A stretch of 5,486 nucleotides of DNA, from contig DATCZS010000051.1 of the NCBI GenBank assembly GCA_036525795.1, positions 1 to 5,486 on the forward strand. The letters are read 5' to 3'. Positions 1 through 5,418 of this stretch are shown here, one piece after another. The stretch comes from DATCZS01 sp036525795 (GTDB lineage: Bacteria > Actinomycetota > Acidimicrobiia > Spongiisociales > ZC4RG35). Each line of letters starts with the position of its first letter. Within the stretch, counting starts at the first letter, position 1. The position numbers and the translations under genes are program-made. The notes under the pieces were generated by a model that was not told the origin of the DNA, searched no databases, and worked only from the letters and a program-made list of their open reading frames with translations.

Positions 1-50
1 GGACCTCGACGGTGCGTTCGAGACACGGCAGCGACCGGCGTCCTGGCCTC

Positions 51-211
51 GACGTGCGACGTGAGACGTGAGACGTGGGACGTGCGACGTGCGACGTGAG
101 ACGTGAGACGTGAGACGTGCGACGTGAGACGTGCGACGTGAGACGTGGAACGTGCGACGTGCGACGTGCGACGTGCGACGTGCGACGTGAGACGTGAGAC
201 GTGAGACGTGA
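51..211. repeat. Heptanucleotide tandem array, 23 x GACGTGN
   Basis: There are 23 contiguous 7-base units with no indel (161 bases = 23 x 7). The first six bases are GACGTG in 22 units; the only exception is A for G at 149. The seventh base is A in 11 units, C in 10 and G in 2, never T. In order it reads c a a g c c a a a c a c a g c c c c c a a a a. Each unit holds the self-complementary core ACGT, so ACGT recurs every 7 bp, and every third unit (21 bp) falls on about the same helical face. The array ends three bases from the stop codon of the minus-strand rhomboid gene, so a read-through transcript would carry it as 3' UTR. Heptameric short tandem repeats (STRR) are known from cyanobacteria; I know no function for this one. 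The array is certain; any role is not. Confidence 0.97.
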
Positions 212-214
212 GAG

Positions 215-1072
215 CTATCCCAGCACCGGGACGGACAGCACCGCCAGCACGCCGAGGGCGGTGGCGAACGCCAGGTGGATGCGGGGGGCGTTGGGTCCCT
301 TGACGGCGGCCCACACCCAGCCGATGAGAAAGCCCGCCGCCAGTCCGCCCAGATGCGCCTGCCACGACACCCTGGGCACGAAGAACGGGATGGCGGCGTT
401 GATCACCAGCAGGAAGCCGAGTTGATTCAGGATCGCCCTGCCCACCCTGGTGTGGCGGCGACGCACCGCCGAGGCCATCCACACCCCGAACAGGCCAAAG
501 ATCGCCCCGGACGCGCCCACCGCCAGATCTCCCGGGGATCCCAGGGCGCTGTTCTGGGCTCCGAGATGGAAGGCGAATGCGCTCCCGACGGCCGCCGTCG
601 ACAGGTAGAGGGCGAGGAATCGGGCGGTCCCCACCTCTCGCTCGATCTGGGGGCCGAGGTTGTAGAGCGCCCACATGTTGAAGAGGATGTGGGTCAGTGA
701 GGCGTGGAGGAGGATGACGGTCAACAGCCGCCACAGCTCCCCGGCTCTCGCCAGGAAGTTCGACATGACGAACCAGCTGAACAGTTCCTGATACAGCGCC
801 GGCGAGAGGAACCCGATCACGTGGATCGCCACCGTCACACCGATGATCGCCGACGTCACCGGAGCGCCGCGCCGCGCCGCAGACGCCCACTGGGTGCGCA
901 CGTTCACCGTCCGTTGTGCGCCCTCCCGCTGCACGCACGTCGGACACCGCTGGCCAACGGCGGCATCGATGGAGCACTCCACGCAGATCGGCCGGTCGCA
1001 CTCGCTGCACCGCAGCCCGGTCGCCCGGTCCGGATGCCGGTAGCAGGTGGTCTGGGCCCGCGGTTCGCTCAC
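215..1072 (-). CDS. Rhomboid-family intramembrane serine protease with N-terminal zinc-binding-like module
   Basis: This is a predicted membrane protease of 285 residues that cleaves transmembrane substrates within the bilayer; its substrate is unknown. Residues 10-46 form a B-box-like Cys/His cluster (C10, H13, C22, C25, C30, C33, C43, C46) likely to bind zinc. The rhomboid core follows: a first membrane segment near 72-91, the HxxxN motif (H128, N132) in the second, GASG with catalytic S188 in the fourth, and H240 in the sixth (sequence WQAHLGG). A seventh hydrophobic segment (about 264-283) closes the protein, giving a 6+1 layout. All dyad and oxyanion residues are present. The start is uncertain. 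GTG at 1070-1072 puts the first Cys ten residues in, as in relatives, but has no SD; TACCGT seven bases upstream could make it leaderless. An alternative in-frame GTG at 1106-1108 has GGTGGAG five bases upstream and would add 12 residues. The open frame continues further up only as an antisense shadow of the aldolase gene. Confidence 0.93.
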   Translation of the reverse strand: MSEPRAQTTCYRHPDRATGLRCSECDRPICVECSIDAAVGQRCPTCVQREGAQRTVNVRTQWASAARRGAPVTSAIIGVTVAIHVIGFLSPALYQELFSWFVMSNFLARAGELWRLLTVILLHASLTHILFNMWALYNLGPQIEREVGTARFLALYLSTAAVGSAFAFHLGAQNSALGSPGDLAVGASGAIFGLFGVWMASAVRRRHTRVGRAILNQLGFLLVINAAIPFFVPRVSWQAHLGGLAAGFLIGWVWAAVKGPNAPRIHLAFATALGVLAVLSVPVLG

Positions 1073-1247
1073 GGCGTCACGGTACCCGACCGACCCCGGT
1101 ACCCCCACACCGGCTCCACCGGCGAGATCGGGCGGCGATTCCCGGTCGCACCAAGGGTCACGGCGGGCTCTCGTCTCGGGCTTTGTCCCCTTCCCCGCCG
1201 GGCCCCGCCTTCGTACGTTGGTGGGTGGACCGAGCAAGGGAGCATCC
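1073..1247. promoter_or_regulatory. Divergent spacer between rhomboid and aldolase genes
   Basis: This 175-base spacer must hold promoters for both divergent genes. For the aldolase side, TTCCCC (1191-1196) and TACGTT (1214-1219) are 17 bases apart and could be weak -35/-10 boxes; the match to TTGACA/TANNNT is poor. On the rhomboid side TACCGT lies just before the GTG start on the minus strand, as expected for a leaderless -10 box, but no good -35 is visible. Two GGTACC palindromes (1081-1086 and 1098-1103), each within CGGTACCC, start 17 bases apart beside the rhomboid start and could be an operator. All of this is pattern matching only. Confidence 0.3.
1236..1242 (+). promoter_or_regulatory. 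Ribosome binding site of the aldolase gene
   Basis: AAGGGAG lies five bases before ATG 1248-1250. It fixes the start and argues against longer in-frame starts upstream, such as GTG at 1047, which would run through the divergent spacer. Confidence 0.8.
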
Positions 1248-2162
1248 ATGGCCCTCGGACACGACGGAAGGCTGTTCATCCTCGCCTTCGACCACCGGGG
1301 AAGCTTCAAGAAGAAGATGTTCGGCATCTCCGGTCGAGAGGCGACGGACGCCGAACTTGCCCGGCTGACCGACGCAAAGCACCTGGTGTGGGAAGGAGTG
1401 CTCGCCGCCCTCGAAGCGGGAGTTCCCCGCGAGTCGGTCGGCGTGCTGGTGGACGAAGAACTGGGCGCGGCGGTGGCGAAGGCCGCCAAGAGCGCAGGTC
1501 TCACGCTCGCCATGCCGGTCGAGGCCTCGGGAAAGAACGTGTTCGACTTCGAGTACGGAGAGGACTTCGGCGTCCACATCGAGGCGTTCGATCCCGACTT
1601 CACCAAGGTGCTGGTGCGCTGGAACCCGGAGGACGAACCCGGGGTGAAGCAGCTCCAGGCCGAGCGGTTGACGCGTCTTGGCGATTGGCTCCGCAGGCGA
1701 AACCGCACGTTCCTCTTCGAGCTCCTGGTTCCGGCCACCACCTCGCAGCTGGCGCTGCTTGGGGACCGGGCGGCGGCGTACGACACCGAGGTGCGGCCGT
1801 ACCTCACCCTGGCCGCAATCGAGGAGATCCGCCAGGCCGGGATCGAACCGGACATCTGGAAGATCGAGGGCCTCGACCGTCGCCTCAGCTGCGAGCTGCT
1901 TGCCGACCTGATCCGCCGCGACGGAAGAGACGACGTGGTTGCGGTGGTATTGGGCCGGGGCGCCGACGAGATCAAGGTCGCCCACTGGCTGGAGATGGGA
2001 GCCGGAGTGCCCGGATACGCCGGATTCGCCATCGGGCGGACGATCTGGTGGGCCGGTGTGGAGGGGTACAAGAACGGGACGCTGACCCGGCCGGCCGCCG
2101 TCGAGATGATCGCCGAGACCTATCGCCACTTCGTCGACGTCTACACCAAGGCCGCCGCGTGA
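1248..2162 (+). CDS. DUF2090 / LacD-like class I aldolase (2-deoxy-5-keto-gluconate-6-phosphate aldolase-domain protein)
   Basis: This 304-residue cytosolic protein is predicted to be a TIM-barrel aldolase. It resembles the DUF2090 domain, known as the C-terminal half of some IolC-type 5-dehydro-2-deoxygluconokinases, but stands alone here with no sugar-kinase domain. By eye it also follows streptococcal LacD (tagatose-1,6-bisphosphate aldolase): LAFDHRGSFKKKMFG (12-26) matches LAFDQRGALKQMM; VLVDEELG (66-73) matches LLDPEYG; KVLVRW (120-125) matches the KFLLYY strand; FLFELL (155-160) matches FFLELL; DIWKIEGLD (202-210) matches VLKVEVP; and GFAIGRTIWWAG (259-270) matches GVLCGRATWAGS, probably a phosphate-binding loop. 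K205 sits where LacD has its Schiff-base lysine, so a class I mechanism without metal is inferred. The substrate cannot be read from sequence. It lies 68 bases upstream of two phosphofructokinases on the same strand, which favours a ketose (bis)phosphate over inositol catabolism; no other iol gene is visible. Confidence 0.87.
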   Translation: MALGHDGRLFILAFDHRGSFKKKMFGISGREATDAELARLTDAKHLVWEGVLAALEAGVPRESVGVLVDEELGAAVAKAAKSAGLTLAMPVEASGKNVFDFEYGEDFGVHIEAFDPDFTKVLVRWNPEDEPGVKQLQAERLTRLGDWLRRRNRTFLFELLVPATTSQLALLGDRAAAYDTEVRPYLTLAAIEEIRQAGIEPDIWKIEGLDRRLSCELLADLIRRDGRDDVVAVVLGRGADEIKVAHWLEMGAGVPGYAGFAIGRTIWWAGVEGYKNGTLTRPAAVEMIAETYRHFVDVYTKAAA

Positions 2163-2230
2163 TCCTTGCGGGCAGGCGTCGGAATCGCCTGTAGGGTCCG
2201 GTGCTGCACCACAGATCCAAGGAGCACTCC
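2163..2230 (+). promoter_or_regulatory. Spacer with a small hairpin, possible -10 box and SD before the first phosphofructokinase
   Basis: CAGGCG (2173-2178) and CGCCTG (2186-2191) can pair as a 6-bp stem with a 7-base loop, extended by one G-U pair. No T-run follows, so it is at best a weak attenuator or mRNA-processing hairpin. GGTG/CACC around 2200-2210 can form a second, shorter stem. TAGGGT (2192-2197) fits an actinobacterial TANNNT -10 box, but the only -35 candidate, TTGCGG (2166-2171), is 20 bases away, which is too far for comfort. AAGGAG (2219-2224) is a clear SD six bases before ATG 2231. The downstream genes may therefore be read from the aldolase promoter, from a promoter here, or both. 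Confidence 0.35.
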
Positions 2231-3379
2231 ATGCGCATCGGCATCCTCACCGGAGGCGGTGACGTCCCCGGCCTGAATCCGTGCATCAAGGCGGTCGTCA
2301 ACCGGGTGGAAGACGAGGGCCACGAGGTGGTAGGCATCCGGCGGGGATGGGCCGGACTCCTCGAGCATGATCCGGACGACCCCGAGTCCGCCGCCAGGCA
2401 CTTCCTCCCCCTCGACCATCAGGTGGTTCGCACCGTGGACCGCTCCGGGGGGACGTTCCTGCACACGTCGCGCACCAATCCCCAGAGGGTCAAGGCGGGA
2501 ACCGTGCCCGAGTTTCTCGCCGACCAGGCGGTCGGGGAAGGTCCCTTCGATTTCACGCCCCACGTGCTGCGGGTGCTGGAGGATCAGAAGATCGACGTCC
2601 TCATCCCCATCGGCGGCGACGACACGCTGTCATACGGGATGCGCCTCCACGAGGAGGGCGTCCCGGTCATCGCCATCCCCAAGACGATGGACAACGACGT
2701 GCACGGCACCGACTATTGCATCGGCTTCTCGACCGCCGTCACCCGGGGAGTCGAGTTCGTGACCAATCTGCGCACCAGCACCGGCTCCCACGAGCGGATC
2801 GCCGTCCTCGAGCTCTTCGGACGAAACTCGGGCGAGACATCGCTGATCACCGCCTACCTGGCGGCGGTCGACCGGGCGATCATCTCCGAGGTCCCGTTCG
2901 ACATCGATCGCCTGTGCGACATGTTGATGCGCGACCGGAATCGGAACCCCAGCAACTACGCCATGGTCACCATCTCGGAAGGCGCCGTCCTGATCGGTGG
3001 CGAGATCCTGGAGCGGGGCGAGGCAGACGCCTACGGCCACCGCAAGCTGGGCGGCATCGGCGACCTCACCGCCGAGCTGATCAAAGAACGCACCGGTGTG
3101 GGAGTCATCGAACAACGCCTCGGCTATCTCGTCCGCTCCGGCCGGCCCGACTCGCTCGACCTCATGGTGGCGAACAACTACGCGGTGATGGCGGCGGATC
3201 TCGCGATGGAAGGCGCCTCGGGCCGCATGGTGTCGCTGCGGGGAGGCACGTACACCGCCGTGCCGATCTCGGTCACCACCGAGGGCGTCAAACGGGTCGA
3301 CGTGGGCGAGCTCTACGACGCCGACACCTACCGGCCCAAGATCCGCCACATCGGCGGCAAGCCGATGTTCCTGTACTGA
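2231..3379 (+). CDS. 6-phosphofructokinase family, predicted pyrophosphate-dependent (diphosphate-fructose-6-phosphate 1-phosphotransferase)
   Basis: This 382-residue PfkA-superfamily enzyme is expected to phosphorylate fructose 6-phosphate or a related sugar phosphate at C1. The N-terminal TGGGDVPGLN (7-16) is the nucleotide/PPi-site loop. The donor motif is GGDDT (128-132) with PKTMDND (150-156; catalytic Asp probably D154). Asp at the second position after GG together with Lys before TMDND is the classic PPi-type combination; ATP enzymes have Gly at the first site. Other conserved points are R81 (GGTFLHTSR), R189 (HERI), FGR (196-198) where most have MGR, E250 (SEG), and GYLVRSG (298-304), where Tyr299 replaces the usual His. 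Inserts near 46-68 and 92-108 make it longer than the roughly 320-340 residue ATP enzymes. ATG 2231 is chosen because AAGGAG lies directly upstream; the in-frame GTG at 2201 would bury that SD. Family membership is certain; PPi use is inferred. Confidence 0.93.
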   Translation: MRIGILTGGGDVPGLNPCIKAVVNRVEDEGHEVVGIRRGWAGLLEHDPDDPESAARHFLPLDHQVVRTVDRSGGTFLHTSRTNPQRVKAGTVPEFLADQAVGEGPFDFTPHVLRVLEDQKIDVLIPIGGDDTLSYGMRLHEEGVPVIAIPKTMDNDVHGTDYCIGFSTAVTRGVEFVTNLRTSTGSHERIAVLELFGRNSGETSLITAYLAAVDRAIISEVPFDIDRLCDMLMRDRNRNPSNYAMVTISEGAVLIGGEILERGEADAYGHRKLGGIGDLTAELIKERTGVGVIEQRLGYLVRSGRPDSLDLMVANNYAVMAADLAMEGASGRMVSLRGGTYTAVPISVTTEGVKRVDVGELYDADTYRPKIRHIGGKPMFLY

Positions 3380-3392
3380 TGGAGATCTCCAT
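3379..3392. promoter_or_regulatory. 14-bp perfect palindrome at the kinase-kinase junction
   Basis: ATGGAGATCTCCAT is its own reverse complement. As RNA it can fold into a 5-bp stem with a GATC loop that would pair part of the SD GGAG (3381-3384) with CUCC. As DNA it could bind a dimeric regulator. It begins at the last base of the upstream stop codon and covers both possible starts of the mini-ORF. Confidence 0.5.
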
Positions 3393-3429
3393 GACTCACC
3401 CCACCGCCGGCGAGGAGGCCCGCCAATGA
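3379..3429 (+). CDS. Possible 16-codon bridging mini-ORF between the two kinase genes
   Basis: An open frame encoding MEISMTHPTAGEEARQ starts at ATG 3379-3381, overlapping the upstream stop as TGATG (3377-3381). It stops at TGA 3427-3429, overlapping the next gene's start as ATGA (3426-3429). A second in-frame ATG at 3391 has its own SD, GGAG (3381-3384), six bases upstream and would give 12 residues. The SD of the downstream kinase (GAGGAGG, 3412-3418) lies inside the frame. If translated, ribosomes would pass from the first kinase to the second without a gap, coupling their synthesis. A frame this short could be chance. I assign no function to the peptide. Confidence 0.4.
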   Translation: MEISMTHPTAGEEARQ

Positions 3430-4448
3430 CCGTCGTCGGAGTGCTCACCGCCGGAGGGGACTGCCCCGGGCTCAACGCCGTCATCCGGGCGGTGGTGACC
3501 CGCAGCCTCGCCCACGACAACGAGGTGGTGGGCATCCTGAACGGATGGGAAGGGCTGATGGAGGGCCACACCCGCCATCTCGACCGCGACGACGTGCGCG
3601 GGATCGTCGCCAAGGGCGGCACGATCCTCGGCACGTCCCGGCTCGACCCGTACGTCCACGGAGACGGGTACGCCAGCGTGGCGCGCACCGTCGAGTCGAA
3701 CGACATCGACACCGTGGTGGTCATCGGAGGAGATGGGACGCTCCGATCCGCCCTCAGGCTCTCGGAGGAGGGTCTCCCGGTGATCGGCGTCCCCAAGACC
3801 ATCGACAACGACATCGCCGCCACAGACGTGGCGTTCGGATTCAACACGGCGGTGGAGATCGCCACCGAGGCGATCGATCGCATCACCACGACCGCCGAGG
3901 CGCACAACCGGATCATGCTGGTCGAGGTCATGGGTCGCACCCAGGGCTGGATCGCCACACACGCCACGATCGCCGGCGGCGGGGACGCCCTTCTCATTCC
4001 CGAGATCCCCTACGACCTCGACGAGGTCGCCACGATCATCAAGAGCCGGCACAGGCGCGGCAACCGCTACTCGGTGGTGGTGGTCTCCGAAGGCGTCGAA
4101 CCGCCCGATGGCGCCTCGACGCCTGAACAGGTCGACGTGTTCGGCTTCACGCGACTGGGCGGCGTGGCCTACCAGATCGCCCCGCTCCTCGAGGAGCGCA
4201 CCGGATTCGAGACCAGGGTGACCGTGCTGGGGCACTTGCAGCGGGGTGGAACGCCCACCGCCTTCGACCGGGTGCTCGGAACCCGGTTCGGGGTGACCGC
4301 CGCCGATATGGCGGCCCGCGGCGAGACCGGGGTGATGGTGGCGTCCCACGGCACCCGCATGGTGGCGGTGCCGCTCGCAGAGGCCTGTGCGGAGATCCGC
4401 GGCGTCGGCCGGGAGCTCTACGACACGGCGGCGACGTTCTTCGGGTGA
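3426..4448 (+). CDS. pfkA: 6-phosphofructokinase, predicted ATP-dependent
   Basis: This 340-residue enzyme of the upper glycolytic pathway has the length and shape of actinobacterial PfkA. LTAGGDCPGLNAVIRAVV (7-24) forms the donor-site loop. GGDGT (101-105) has Gly where the upstream paralogue has Asp, the usual mark of ATP use, while PKTIDND (123-129; catalytic Asp probably D127) keeps the Lys seen in the mixed ATP/PPi actinobacterial subgroup. Substrate residues are all in place: R72 (GTSR), R162 (HNRI), MGR (169-171), SEG with E222, R264, and GHLQRGG (269-275) with H270 and R273. GAGGAGG (3412-3418) lies seven bases before ATG 3426. The gene starts 46 bases after the upstream kinase stop and overlaps the mini-ORF by ATGA, so co-translation is likely. 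The donor is predicted rather than proved: in actinobacteria this subgroup has been shown to include both ATP and PPi enzymes. Confidence 0.95.
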   Translation: MTVVGVLTAGGDCPGLNAVIRAVVTRSLAHDNEVVGILNGWEGLMEGHTRHLDRDDVRGIVAKGGTILGTSRLDPYVHGDGYASVARTVESNDIDTVVVIGGDGTLRSALRLSEEGLPVIGVPKTIDNDIAATDVAFGFNTAVEIATEAIDRITTTAEAHNRIMLVEVMGRTQGWIATHATIAGGGDALLIPEIPYDLDEVATIIKSRHRRGNRYSVVVVSEGVEPPDGASTPEQVDVFGFTRLGGVAYQIAPLLEERTGFETRVTVLGHLQRGGTPTAFDRVLGTRFGVTAADMAARGETGVMVASHGTRMVAVPLAEACAEIRGVGRELYDTAATFFG

Positions 4449-4456
4449 TCGACGCG

Positions 4457-4480
4457 GGTCGGGCCGGCGCCGGCCCGACC
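4457..4480. terminator. 24-bp perfect palindrome between convergent genes, probable bidirectional terminator
   Basis: The two arms GGTCGGGCCGGC (4457-4468) and GCCGGCCCGACC (4469-4480) are exact reverse complements, giving a roughly 10-bp all-GC-rich stem with a four-base loop. It begins nine bases after the pfkA stop and lies 23 bases past the end of the opposing pseudouridine synthase gene, so one element could serve both. No T-run follows on either strand, as is common for high-GC actinobacterial terminators. Confidence 0.75.
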
Positions 4481-4503
4481 GTTCGCCACGCACTCCGTTC
4501 GAC

Positions 4504-5418
4504 TCAGCGTTCTGCGTTCAGTCTGTCGACGACCGCATCGAGGTCGGGGGGCATCGGACTGTCGAACGCCAGCGGCTCGCCGCTGGTGGGATGATCGAGC
4601 TCCAGCCGGGCGGCGTGGAGAAAGAGCCGGGGTACCGGGACCGGGTCCCGGCCCCCGTACGTCCGGTCGCCCAGCACCGGATGCCCGATCCCGGCCAGGT
4701 GGACGCGAATCTGATGGGTGCGTCCCGTCTCGAGCGTCACCTCGAGCAACGCCACCCCGGGAGGGTCCCACTCGACCCGCCGCCGGTAGTGGGTCACCGC
4801 CGGCCGGCCCTGGGACAGCATCGCCCGCCGCGTGGGATGGTGGGGGTCGCGTCCGATCGGGGCGTCGACGGTGCCGCGCGGGATCGAGAAGGTCCCCTGC
4901 ACCATCGTGACGTATTCGCGGACGACCGCCCTGCGGCGCATCGCCCGGACGAGGGCGGTGTAGGCCTCCGAGCTCCGCGCGACGACGAGGAGGCCCGAGG
5001 TCTCACGGTCGAGCCGGTGGACGATCCCCCAGCGGCCTTCCTGTCCGACACCTTCGATCTCGGGAAAGCGATGCAGGAGCCCGGCCGCCAGCGTTCCTCC
5101 CGCTCGGCCTGCACCGGGATGAACGACCACCCCGGCCGGCTTGTCCACGACGACCAGATCGTCATCGACGTACACCACCCCGAACTCCACCTCCTCGGCT
5201 TCCATTGCCGGGCGAGCCACCGGCTCCGGGAAGCTCACCATCGACCCATGCGACAGCCGTTCCTTGGCCGCGAGCGGTCCCGTCTCGCCTAACACCTGCC
5301 CGGCATCGACCATCGCCCGCGCCTCGGCGCGGCTGACCCCGGCCAGCACCGCCACGATCTTGTCCACCCGCTCCCCGTCGAGCGACACCGGCACTCGCTC
5401 GGTCACGAGTGACGCCAT
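4504..5418 (-). CDS. RluA-family (RluD-like) 23S rRNA pseudouridine synthase
   Basis: This 304-residue enzyme isomerises uridine to pseudouridine in RNA, by family most likely in large-subunit rRNA (helix 69 if it is a true RluD). An N-terminal S4-like RNA-binding domain covers about residues 8-65 (DGERVDKIVAVLAGVSRAEA and onward). The catalytic domain has VVDKPAGVVVHP (90-101), HRLDRETSG (134-142) with catalytic D137, and GRTHQIRVH (232-240); length and motif order are normal. No SD precedes ATG 5416-5418. The start lies inside the 3' end of lspA, a 16-base overlap (5403-5418), so translation is probably coupled to lspA. The lspA-rluD order is widespread. I withhold a symbol because RluA, RluC and RluD types cannot be separated safely by eye. 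Confidence 0.94.
   Translation of the reverse strand: MASLVTERVPVSLDGERVDKIVAVLAGVSRAEARAMVDAGQVLGETGPLAAKERLSHGSMVSFPEPVARPAMEAEEVEFGVVYVDDDLVVVDKPAGVVVHPGAGRAGGTLAAGLLHRFPEIEGVGQEGRWGIVHRLDRETSGLLVVARSSEAYTALVRAMRRRAVVREYVTMVQGTFSIPRGTVDAPIGRDPHHPTRRAMLSQGRPAVTHYRRRVEWDPPGVALLEVTLETGRTHQIRVHLAGIGHPVLGDRTYGGRDPVPVPRLFLHAARLELDHPTSGEPLAFDSPMPPDLDAVVDRLNAER

Noticed and set aside
51..211. Heptamer array as a CRISPR array or plasmid-type iteron origin
   Set aside because: There are no spacers, units are only 7 bases, and no Cas, Rep or AT-rich unwinding region is nearby.
971..980. GGAGCACTCC copy inside the rhomboid gene
   Set aside because: It matches the start-context motif but lies on the antisense of the Cys-rich module (VECSID codons) with no start codon after it; chance.
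1047..1247. Longer aldolase start at GTG 1047 (371 residues)
   Set aside because: Would overlap the rhomboid gene and the divergent spacer; ATG 1248 has a good SD and matches the family N-terminus.
1073..2071. Open minus-strand frame extending the rhomboid protein N-terminally by over 300 residues
   Set aside because: It lies antisense to the aldolase gene, is rich in Ser/Arg/Pro with no domain, and homology begins at the Cys-rich module; typical high-GC shadow.
704..2194. Long plus-strand frame of 496 codons across the rhomboid and aldolase genes
   Set aside because: Arg/Gly/Pro-rich out-of-frame shadow of two well-supported genes.
2201..2230. Upstream GTG start for the first kinase
   Set aside because: It would place the AAGGAG SD of ATG 2231 inside the coding sequence, and the family starts at the MRIGILTGGGD segment.
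2630..3997. Minus-strand frame of 455 codons antisense to both kinases
   Set aside because: Low-complexity composition, no recognisable motif, and both kinases on the other strand are complete.
3396..4493. Minus-strand frame of 365 codons antisense to pfkA
   Set aside because: His/Gly/Arg-rich shadow with no motif, running over the terminator palindrome.
4387..5292. Plus-strand frame of 301 codons antisense to the pseudouridine synthase
   Set aside because: Overlaps the end of pfkA and the terminator and has no recognisable domain, while the opposite strand has all RluA-family motifs.
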